Source of the DNA: Alcanivoracaceae bacterium
GTDB taxonomy: Bacteria > Pseudomonadota > Gammaproteobacteria > Pseudomonadales > Alcanivoracaceae
Assembly: GCA_023146255.1 (NCBI GenBank)
Contig: JAGLCJ010000002.1
Span: 1-64,000 of the forward strand
Direction: 5' to 3'
Length of the DNA: 64,000 nt
The translations under genes and the position numbers were made by a program. The notes beneath the pieces are model-generated. The model was not told the DNA's origin. It worked only from the letters and a program-made list of their open reading frames with translations, and made no database searches. Shown one piece after another: positions 35,402 to 43,048 of the stretch. The stretch's first letter is position 1; each line of letters opens with the position of its first letter.

Positions 35402-36117
35402 AGTTTGATCCACCGCTGCAACAGGCCAGACTGATTCGCCGCTACAAGCGCTTTATGGCAGATGTCGAGCTGGCCGACGGCAGTGTCATTACCCTGCACT
35501 GCCCGAATACCGGTTCGATGAAGAACTGCCAGCCCGCCGGTGCTACGGTGTTGTACTCCGACAGTGGCAATCCGGCGCGTAAATATCGGCACACTCTGGA
35601 GGCGGTGCAGGTGGCCCACGGTCACTGGGCCGGGGTTAACACGGCGCGCACCAATCAGCTGGTCGCCGAAGCTATTCTGGAAAAGCGCATTCCCGGGCTG
35701 AAGCGCTATACCGCGTTGCGCCGTGAAGTGACCTTTGCCGATAGCCGCTTTGATATCGCGCTGGACCATGCCGATGGCAAGCACACCTATATCGAAGTCA
35801 AGAATGTCACGCTGGGTCCGGCCGAGGATGAACCGGACCATGGTGTCATTGCTTTTCCAGATGCGGTGACCGAGCGTGGTCAGAAGCACCTGCTGACGTT
35901 GATGGAGGTAATCAGACAGGGGCACAGGGCGGTGCTGTTTTTCTGTGTGCAGCACACGGGTGCACAAGCTGTTCGGCCGGCAGATGAGGTGGATCCGAAG
36001 TACGGCGATCTATTGCGCCAAGCTATCATCGAAGGGGTTGTCGTGATGTCGTGGAGGACTGCGATACAAAGCGACGAGTTCAGGCTGGAGCTGCCCGTCC
36101 CGCTGCGTCTTGGCTAA
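35398..36117 (+). CDS. sfsA: SfsA family DNA-binding/nuclease-like protein
   Basis: A 239-residue SfsA: KRYKRF-type N-terminus (RRYKRFMADVELADG), HCPNTGSM, ARTNQLVAEAI, and a PD-(D/E)xK-like stretch (DIALDHADG, then IEVKNVT), plus DAVTERGQKHL. SfsA was named for sugar-fermentation stimulation and binds DNA; its enzymatic role is unclear. It starts inside the aminotransferase stop (ATGA) and converges on the response-regulator gene 11 bases away. Confidence 0.93.
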   Translation: MKFDPPLQQARLIRRYKRFMADVELADGSVITLHCPNTGSMKNCQPAGATVLYSDSGNPARKYRHTLEAVQVAHGHWAGVNTARTNQLVAEAILEKRIPGLKRYTALRREVTFADSRFDIALDHADGKHTYIEVKNVTLGPAEDEPDHGVIAFPDAVTERGQKHLLTLMEVIRQGHRAVLFFCVQHTGAQAVRPADEVDPKYGDLLRQAIIEGVVVMSWRTAIQSDEFRLELPVPLRLG

Positions 36118-36128
36118 TTGCCGGTCAG

Positions 36129-36506
36129 CTAGCGGCGTTTGATCGCCAATAAACGATCAGGTAGAGACAGTGCTTCAAAAGGTTTGGCAATCACATCTGT
36201 TGCGCCGAGCTGAAACAGTTCCTGTAGCTCGGCGGGTTGCACCTTGGCGGTCAGAAAAATCACCGGAATATCAGTCAGGCTTGGGATGGCGCGCAGCTCC
36301 CGATAGGTTGTTCGGCCATCCATGTCCGGCATCATTACATCCAGCAGCACCATGTCCGGAGGTGCTTTTCTTGCGACCACAAGTGCCTCCTGTCCGGACA
36401 GACAGATGGTCAGATGGAACCTTTCGTCGCCATCAAAGGCGAGTTCAACAATGCTGCTGATATCCTCGTCGTCATCGACATACAGCAGGTTAATCAGATC
36501 GGTCAT
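36129..36506 (-). CDS. Single-domain (CheY-like) response regulator
   Basis: A 125-residue receiver domain starting MTDLINLLYVDDDED. The acidic pocket DDD (11-13), phosphorylatable Asp56 in LLDVMMPDMDG, Thr in FLTAK and Lys in AKPF are all present. There is no output domain, so it must act by protein contact. The ATG has GGAGAAGG upstream and overlaps the histidine kinase gene by 17 bases. It is the last gene of a three-gene signalling cassette. Confidence 0.9.
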   Translation of the reverse strand: MTDLINLLYVDDDEDISSIVELAFDGDERFHLTICLSGQEALVVARKAPPDMVLLDVMMPDMDGRTTYRELRAIPSLTDIPVIFLTAKVQPAELQELFQLGATDVIAKPFEALSLPDRLLAIKRR

Positions 36507-38061
36507 GCTGTACCTTCTCCAGTAAGTTTTTGACAGGCAGTGAGAAGTGGAAGACCGTACCGCCACCCTCCGCCGGACGGAATCCAATGGTGCCGTGATG
36601 CCGTTCGATGATAGAGCGGGTGATGCTGAGGCCTAGTCCTGTGCCGCCACGTTTGCGGGTGTCCGAGCTGTCAGCCTGAGCAAAACGCTGGAATATCTTG
36701 TCACGAAAAGCGTCGGAAATTCCCGGGCCATGATCGCGGACACTGACGGTTACCCTGTCCACATCACTGTCTATCGATATCTCAACGCTACCGCCAGCCG
36801 GGGAGTATTTAATGGCGTTTGACAGCAGGTTGGCATAGACCTGAAAGAGCCGATGTTCATCGCCGTGAACCCAGGCCAGTAGCGGGGCATCCTGAAGGAC
36901 AAGCCTGATCTGATACTTATGCGCATAACTTTCGTTGGCAGAGATGGCCTGTTCAGTCAGGGTAACGATGTCCAGTTCTTCCATGTCCAGCGGTGTTGAG
37001 GAAGTCTCCAGCTTTTCCAGATTCAGAATGTCGTTGATCAACAGCGTCAGTCTTTCACTATTCCGCTTCGCGGTATGCAGCATCATCACTGCCTTTTCAG
37101 GCATCTGGCCGTGAAATCGGTCCAGAACCAGATCAAGGGCGCCGCGTATGGAGGTTAGTGGGGTGCGTAGCTCATGACTTACCGTGGAAACAAACTCCGC
37201 TTTCATGCGCTCAACTTTTAGTCGCTCCGTTATATCCTGAATAACCATCACCTGCATCGGATGCTCATTTACGGTGCTGCGTTGAATGGATACTTCCACG
37301 TCGAACTCTGAGCCATCGGCAGCCAGTCCTCGTGTGTGCTGGCGTTCGGCACGGGTTCGGCTCTGCCAGTGCAGTTTTCCAACTGCTGGCAGTACTGAAG
37401 TCACCTGTCGGCCGATAAACTGGCCGGCATCCAGACCAAAAAGGTTAGAGGCGGCCGGGTTGGCTGCCTGAATCATATCGGTGTCAGTGACCAGAATAAT
37501 GGCCTCGCTGACGCCATTGAGTACCGCGCGAAGCTGCTGTTCCTGATCGCGGATGGTTCTCAAGTAGGAAAGCGTGGATTGGTTCTCCAGCTCTCCGATA
37601 ACACAGCGGCCGAGATCGTAAAGAATGGAGACCTGTTGGTGGTCAAGGTGGCGCGGCCGCCGGTCCATGATGCAGAGGGTGCCAACGGTAAAGCCGCTAC
37701 TCAGCGTGATCGGCATTCCGGCGTAGAAGCGTATATGCGGATCGCCAATAACATAGGGGTTATCGTGAAAACGCGAATCCTGTAGCGCGTCGGGGACAAT
37801 CAGCAGATCGCCTTGCAGTATGGCATGGGCACAGAATGACAAATCTCTGGGCGTCTCTGAAATGTCCAGCCCCTGTCTCGATTTGAACCATTGACGGTTC
37901 TCGTCGACCAGACTAACCAGCGCAATGGGAACATCAAGGCTGCCACGAGCAAGGCGTGTTATCCGGTCAATCCGCTCTTCGGGAGATGTGTCGAGTACGC
38001 CCAGCGCATACAAGGCGGCGAGGCGATCTGCTTCATTGGCGGGCTTGGCCGGCTTCAACAT
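36490..38061 (-). CDS. GAF-PAS sensor histidine kinase
   Basis: A 523-residue soluble kinase with no membrane span. The GAF domain is at ~20-165 (FCAHAILQGDLLIVPDALQDSRF), a PAS domain at ~175-285 (LRAVLNGVSEAIILVTDTDMI), HisKA with H-box VSTVSHELRTPLTSIRG, and HATPase with NLLSNAIKYSP, VRDHGPGIS and GGTGLGLSITRSIIERHHG. It overlaps the CheY-like gene and lies 8 bases after the Hpt-REC-REC gene, so signal flow among the three is likely. The signal, perhaps cytoplasmic redox or a small ligand, is unknown. Confidence 0.92.
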   Translation of the reverse strand: MLKPAKPANEADRLAALYALGVLDTSPEERIDRITRLARGSLDVPIALVSLVDENRQWFKSRQGLDISETPRDLSFCAHAILQGDLLIVPDALQDSRFHDNPYVIGDPHIRFYAGMPITLSSGFTVGTLCIMDRRPRHLDHQQVSILYDLGRCVIGELENQSTLSYLRTIRDQEQQLRAVLNGVSEAIILVTDTDMIQAANPAASNLFGLDAGQFIGRQVTSVLPAVGKLHWQSRTRAERQHTRGLAADGSEFDVEVSIQRSTVNEHPMQVMVIQDITERLKVERMKAEFVSTVSHELRTPLTSIRGALDLVLDRFHGQMPEKAVMMLHTAKRNSERLTLLINDILNLEKLETSSTPLDMEELDIVTLTEQAISANESYAHKYQIRLVLQDAPLLAWVHGDEHRLFQVYANLLSNAIKYSPAGGSVEISIDSDVDRVTVSVRDHGPGISDAFRDKIFQRFAQADSSDTRKRGGTGLGLSITRSIIERHHGTIGFRPAEGGGTVFHFSLPVKNLLEKVQHDRSD

Positions 38062-38069
38062 AAGCTTGC

Positions 38070-40469
38070 TCAGGCGTTAGGGTTGTATTGCATGACATCT
38101 GCAGGGCGCTGGATGAAGTAACCCTGAAAGTAACGGATGCCCTTGTCCCAGAATGTGGTCATGACTGACATGTCCTCGACGCCGGCAGCAATCAGCGCAA
38201 CTTTGCCATCGAAATGCTGCCGGATATCCTCAAGTAGTGGCGCGATCAGCTCGGCGCCTTCCTGCGATTTTCCATACCGCAATGCCAGCTTGATAAAGTC
38301 AACGCTGCCGGCATCCCGGATAACGTGATGGCTGAAATCGGTTTCTCCGACATCGGTTAGCATAATGCCGCACTTCAATCCCGCCAGTTTCTCGAAAACT
38401 CCACGGGCTCGTTCCGGTTCCCTGACCAGGTGGGCTTCAGGTACCGCAAAGATGACCCGTCTGGTTCCGCGGATTCGGGAGCTGGAGAGTGCGTTGCTGA
38501 TCATCGGCACCAGCTTTTCGATTTGCGAAACAGATGAAAAGAGCCGGACGACTACTGAGTAGTTCTCCGCTTCCTTGCCACCTACTGCACCAAGTTGCAG
38601 TAGCGCCTGATCAAGTAGCCAGCGATCGAGGCTGTAAGCTCCTCCGGATAGATTGGAGGCAATCAGGCCGGCAAAGTTCACCGGGGTAAAGTTATGGCCG
38701 TCTTGTCCCTCGAGACGGACAAAGGTCTCGAAAAGGGTTTCTCCGGTTTCCAGGTTGATGATTGGCTGAAACATCAGCTTGAAGCGCTTTTCACGTATCA
38801 GCGCGATGGCACCCTGATCATCCTCGCCGGGCTTCTCAGTCGTGGCGGTGACGGATTCAACTTTGACTCGATTCCCTCCCTGTTTCATCGCTTCAGTACA
38901 GGCCTGCTCGGCTCGCCTCAGGGTGTCGCCAAGATGTGAGCCGGAAACGAAGGGCGTGCTGCCAATGCTGAAGGTCAATGTATTGTCGGATAGCAGCCAC
39001 TTCTTGATGGCCAACATGCCATGCAGCGATTCGGCGAATAGTTCGTTCTCGCTATTGGCCAGCAACAAAAAAGATAGCGGGCCAACTACACAGCCATGGC
39101 CTGCGATTTCCGGCCGCTGACACAGAAAATTCTCGATATCTCTGGTTTGCCGTGATACCTGCTGCCTCCCCTCTCTGGCGAGGAGATAGTCATGCTGGTC
39201 AACGGTAACGTGCACCAGCTGCTGCTTAGTCTGGCCGGGCTGTGATATCAGCCGTTCCAGCTCAGTGAGAAAGGCACCTTCATGCATGAGCTGGCTGGCA
39301 GCAGGTCGTTGGCTGATTTTTCGGATTTGGCTGCTGACTTGAGCTGCACGGCTGAGTTGGCGACGTACTGCTGGCAGAAGTGATTCGGCGTTGACGGGTT
39401 TTTGCAGCCAGTCATTAACCAGCAACTGTGGTTGTCGGCGCAGAGACTCAGGGGTGTGGGCTGAGGAGAAAATAATGGGCAGAGTCAGGAACTGCGGATC
39501 CTGACGCAGCATGGCAATCAGGTCGGCGCCGCTGCAGCCTGGCATACTGTGATCAAGAATCACCAGGTCGGGGCGAAAATGTTCCAGTCGATGCAGTGTT
39601 TTGAGCGGCTGCGCCAGCACGTCCACTTGATAGCCGGCACTGCCAAGTATTTCACGATAAAAATTCAGTATCTCCTGGTCATCATCAATACAAAGTATCT
39701 TTTCGCGCCTTGGCACGGTTTGGCGAAGCGCTCTCTCCAGAATGGCAGCCAGTTCGTCAAGAGGGATGGGCTTGCTGATAAAGCCGCTGGCGCCTGCCCG
39801 CAGAGCTCGCATGCGAGCGACCAGATCGGTCCGGGTGGACATGATAATCACAGGGCAGTGAGCAGGTATTTTTTCCCGCACCTGCTCCAGCCAGGTCAGG
39901 CCGTCGATTTCGTAGCCCGAGAAATGAATATCAAGCAGGATTAACTCCATCTCAGCGGAATCGCGGTCCTGATATTCTGCCGGGCTAGTGAAGTGCCGTA
40001 CTTGATATCCTGCGTGGAGCAACCACTCGCTGAGCAACGCGGCCTGATCGGCGTCATCCTCGACAAGAGAAATGTTGACAGTTGTACGAGTGCTTGGCGG
40101 TGAAGCGGGCAGGGCCGGCGTTTTGCCTTGGTGCATCGCTGTAGCATGCCGGATGGCACCAGCAAGTGACGCCAGTGATGCTGAAATCAGCTGCTGCTGG
40201 CGTGGGCCGGCGCCGCCCGGCTGCCGCGTAGCAAGCAGGGCCGATTCCAGTTGAGCAGCGCAAGTGCTGATATCGGGAAACTGAAATGTTGTGCCACTAC
40301 CGGCAAGTTTGTGAGCACCGTGCAACATGATATCAATGTGCTTGTCGTGCCACTCGACATGCTTAAGGCGCTCCCACGCCTGACTGATTTCATGGAGTCG
40401 CTCTGGTAGTCCTTTGACATAGCGGCTTATCAGCTCCGCCAGCTTTTGCTCCTGAACCGCGTTTGACAT
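38070..40469 (-). CDS. Hpt-REC-REC protein with degenerate GGDEF and EAL domains
   Basis: A 799-residue protein. An Hpt domain comes first (phosphoacceptor His in GAHKLAGSGTTFQF), then two receiver domains (ISLVEDDADQ with LLDIHF; ILCIDDDQEI with ILDHSMPG). A GGDEF-like domain follows in which the signature position reads VGPLS. The last domain is EAL-like, but EALxR is replaced by ETFVR and the second metal-binding acidic pair is DFIKLALRY. Neither catalytic signature remains, so it is probably a c-di-GMP-binding or protein-binding effector rather than an enzyme. It is first in a cassette with a GAF-PAS kinase and a CheY-like protein, which suggests a branched phosphorelay. Confidence 0.88.
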   Translation of the reverse strand: MSNAVQEQKLAELISRYVKGLPERLHEISQAWERLKHVEWHDKHIDIMLHGAHKLAGSGTTFQFPDISTCAAQLESALLATRQPGGAGPRQQQLISASLASLAGAIRHATAMHQGKTPALPASPPSTRTTVNISLVEDDADQAALLSEWLLHAGYQVRHFTSPAEYQDRDSAEMELILLDIHFSGYEIDGLTWLEQVREKIPAHCPVIIMSTRTDLVARMRALRAGASGFISKPIPLDELAAILERALRQTVPRREKILCIDDDQEILNFYREILGSAGYQVDVLAQPLKTLHRLEHFRPDLVILDHSMPGCSGADLIAMLRQDPQFLTLPIIFSSAHTPESLRRQPQLLVNDWLQKPVNAESLLPAVRRQLSRAAQVSSQIRKISQRPAASQLMHEGAFLTELERLISQPGQTKQQLVHVTVDQHDYLLAREGRQQVSRQTRDIENFLCQRPEIAGHGCVVGPLSFLLLANSENELFAESLHGMLAIKKWLLSDNTLTFSIGSTPFVSGSHLGDTLRRAEQACTEAMKQGGNRVKVESVTATTEKPGEDDQGAIALIREKRFKLMFQPIINLETGETLFETFVRLEGQDGHNFTPVNFAGLIASNLSGGAYSLDRWLLDQALLQLGAVGGKEAENYSVVVRLFSSVSQIEKLVPMISNALSSSRIRGTRRVIFAVPEAHLVREPERARGVFEKLAGLKCGIMLTDVGETDFSHHVIRDAGSVDFIKLALRYGKSQEGAELIAPLLEDIRQHFDGKVALIAAGVEDMSVMTTFWDKGIRYFQGYFIQRPADVMQYNPNA

Positions 40470-40552
40470 CAGGGCTCTCTATTTGCGACTGATACATCGT
40501 TTATAACCAATCGCGGACCAGAGAGCCACCTGATGAGTGTGATCTCAAATTG

Positions 40553-41542
40553 TCAGTAAATCAGCGCAGGCTCCTGCAGTGTTGACATCTGCATGCGCAG
40601 ATCAAGGATAAATTCACCCCAGTAACGAGGGCTGTTGAACCAGGGGAACGCGCGCGGGAAAGCCGGGTCGTCCCAGCGCTGGCCGATCCATGCCGAGAAC
40701 TGCAGCATGCGCAGGGTGCGTAGCGGTTCAATCAGGCGCAGCTCGGCAGTATCGAAATCGCGGAATTCGTTATAGCCATCAAGGATCGCGCCCAGCTGCT
40801 GCTGTTGCTGCTCGCGTTCGCCGGAAAGCAGCATCCACAGATCCTGAGTTGCCGGCGCCATGCGGGCATCATCCAGATCGATAAAGTGCGGAGCATCATC
40901 GCGCCAAAGCACATTGCCCGGGTGGCAATCGCCATGGCTGCGCAGCATGTTGATGCTGCGGCCACTGGCAAAGCGGTCTTCCACCATGGCCAGCAGATCA
41001 CGGCTAATGCTTTGCCAGGCCGGCAGCAAATCTTTCGGCACAAAGTGTTCGCTCAGGAAGGCAACGGATTGATGGCCGAAACTCTCTATGGTCAGTGACG
41101 GGCGGGCGCTGAATGCGCGTACTGCGCCGACGTTGTGGAAGCGGGCCAGCCATCGGCCCATGGACTCCAGACAGTTGTCATCATCAAGCGGTGGGGCATG
41201 GCCGCCGCGGCGCGGAAACAGGCTGAAGCGGAAATCACCGTATCGAAAAAGCGTTCGCCCATCTGCATCCTGCAGTGGCGGGACCACAGGTAGCTCCTGA
41301 TCAAGAAGTTCGGCGGTAAAAGCGTGTTCCTCGAGGATCTGGGTATCCGTCCAGCGCGCCGGTCGATAAAACTTGGCAATGATAGGCGTGCCTTCCTCAA
41401 TGCCAATCTGGTAAACGCGATTCTCGTAGCTGTTCAGGGCAAGAAAATGGCCGCTGGTTTGCCAACCCTGTTGCTCGACAGCATCAAGAATGACATCCGG
41501 GGTCAGTGCATCAAACGGGTGGCTGGACGGCAAGGTACTCAT
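40553..41542 (-). CDS. srkA: Stress response kinase A (YihE/RdoA)
   Basis: A 329-residue aminoglycoside-phosphotransferase-fold Ser/Thr kinase. Visible are LNSYENRVYQIG, the ATP-binding Lys in IIAKFYRP, HGDCHPGNVLW (catalytic HxD and metal Asn) and FIDLDDARMAP (second metal Asp), plus GRWLARFHN and the usual C-terminal WFNSPRYWGEFI. It phosphorylates proteins and protects cells from stress-linked death, probably through the Cpx pathway in E. coli. It overlaps the Rieske-type gene by four bases. Confidence 0.93.
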   Translation of the reverse strand: MSTLPSSHPFDALTPDVILDAVEQQGWQTSGHFLALNSYENRVYQIGIEEGTPIIAKFYRPARWTDTQILEEHAFTAELLDQELPVVPPLQDADGRTLFRYGDFRFSLFPRRGGHAPPLDDDNCLESMGRWLARFHNVGAVRAFSARPSLTIESFGHQSVAFLSEHFVPKDLLPAWQSISRDLLAMVEDRFASGRSINMLRSHGDCHPGNVLWRDDAPHFIDLDDARMAPATQDLWMLLSGEREQQQQQLGAILDGYNEFRDFDTAELRLIEPLRTLRMLQFSAWIGQRWDDPAFPRAFPWFNSPRYWGEFILDLRMQMSTLQEPALIY

Positions 41543-41871
41543 GCCGGTTGCGGCAGCTCGTCAACCCACAACTCGTTGCCACGCACGCTGTGTTGCACTG
41601 CTACCAGTTTGTCGCCGCTGCACGGTCCGGAAAGACAGTGGCCAGTATCGATTTCAAACAGGGCGCCGTGGTTGGCGCACTGGATAAACTGGTTATCCGA
41701 GTCAAGAAACACATCCGGCTGGAAATTCAACTCGATGCCAAGGTGCGGGCACCAGTTCAGCCAGGCGTGAATCTGGCCATCGCGTTGTACCACCACAATT
41801 GACTGGCCGTCAGCAGTGAACTCACGAGCGCCCTCAACAGGCAGTTCATCAATACGGCAAAGCATGTGCAT
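41539..41871 (-). CDS. Rieske [2Fe-2S] ferredoxin-like protein
   Basis: A 110-residue single-domain Rieske protein. CPHLG and CANHGALF give the two Cys and two His cluster ligands, in the order CxH and CxxH; GHCLSGPC closes the cluster-binding lobe. Small proteins like this act as electron carriers for oxygenases or as nitrite-reductase-like small subunits. No oxygenase is nearby. It is translationally coupled to srkA, so its partner is unclear. Confidence 0.88.
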   Translation of the reverse strand: MHMLCRIDELPVEGAREFTADGQSIVVVQRDGQIHAWLNWCPHLGIELNFQPDVFLDSDNQFIQCANHGALFEIDTGHCLSGPCSGDKLVAVQHSVRGNELWVDELPQPA

Positions 41872-41903
41872 GATCGGTTCCTGTTCCGGCTCGTTAATCA
41901 GGC

Positions 41904-42908
41904 TTAGTGACCGAGAATGTCGCGGCGAATGGCAAGATGTTCCGCCGCCGGCAGTCGTGGGCCGAAGTCGCTGACCACGCGGGCGGCGGCGGCGCTGGCC
42001 AGACGGCCGGCGGTGGCGAAGTCGTGGTTTTGGCTCAGTGCGTACAAAAACGCCCCGGCAAACATGTCACCGGCACCGTTGGTGTCTACTGCCTTGACCG
42101 GGAACGGCTCGATATCAATGATCTGCTCGCCATCCCACAAGCGCGCGCCGCGAGCACCGCGGGTAATCACCAGCGCGCCGGCGTGTGCTTTCAGGGCATC
42201 GATGGCGGCATCAATATTGTCGGTGCCGGAAAAGCCAAAGGCTTCTGCTTCATTGCAGAACAGGATGTCGACACCATCGCCGATCATCTCGCGCAGGCCG
42301 TCGGCAAAAAACTGCACCATGGCCGGATCAGAAAAAGTCAGCGCAGTATGGACACCGGCCCGCTTCGCGGTGTCGCGCAGGCGGATGGCGGCAGCACGGG
42401 CACTGGGGGACGTGACCAGATAGCCTTCTATATAGGCGAACCGGGAAGCTGCCACTGCGTCTTCAATCACTGCCTCCTCGCCAACCGTCTCGGAAATACC
42501 AAGGAAGGTATTCATGGTCCGCTCGGCGTCCGGGGTGATCATGACCAGACACTTGCCGCTGACGCCGGCGCTTTTATTGCCGGCCATATTGGTATCGACG
42601 CCGGCGGCGCGCAGGTCGTCGACGAAAAAGTGACCGGTGTCGTCATCAGCGACTCGGCAGGCATAGTAAGTGCGGGCGCCGAAGTACTGCGCCGCGACTG
42701 CGGTGTTGCAGGCTGAACCGCCGCTGGCGCGTCTATGAATCCGGCCGTCACTGTTGAGCGCGGCGACCAGCTCGTGCTGACGGGCCTCATCAACCAGCGT
42801 CATCATGCCCTTGCCGATGCCCATGCGCTCAAGGAAGGCATCGCTGACCTCGACTTCGGTATCAACGAGGGCGTTGCCAATGGCGTAAATGTCGTAGCGC
42901 TGGGTCAT
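41904..42908 (-). CDS. PfkB-family kinase, adenosine/ribokinase type
   Basis: A 334-residue sugar/nucleoside kinase. RRASGGSACNTAVAAQYFG near the N-terminus and DTNGAGDMFAGAFLYAL (PfkB signature 2, with the catalytic Asp) near the C-terminus are clear. The N-terminal GNALVDTEV and IGKGMMTLVDEAR resemble adenosine-kinase-like members. Its true substrate (adenosine, ribose or other sugar) cannot be told. It is divergent from mrcB across ~140 bases. Confidence 0.88.
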   Translation of the reverse strand: MTQRYDIYAIGNALVDTEVEVSDAFLERMGIGKGMMTLVDEARQHELVAALNSDGRIHRRASGGSACNTAVAAQYFGARTYYACRVADDDTGHFFVDDLRAAGVDTNMAGNKSAGVSGKCLVMITPDAERTMNTFLGISETVGEEAVIEDAVAASRFAYIEGYLVTSPSARAAAIRLRDTAKRAGVHTALTFSDPAMVQFFADGLREMIGDGVDILFCNEAEAFGFSGTDNIDAAIDALKAHAGALVITRGARGARLWDGEQIIDIEPFPVKAVDTNGAGDMFAGAFLYALSQNHDFATAGRLASAAAARVVSDFGPRLPAAEHLAIRRDILGH

Positions 42909-43048
42909 GAGTCAGGGTTCCTGTAAGCAAAGAGCGAACATTATGGTGATGGCAGGGTCCATTGCCAAACGTGAAGGTCGCCGGCATTCAGGGCGTGCCT
43001 CGATTGTGTCGCGGCCGGCGGGCCGCCGCTGCTATATACTGCCGGCCC

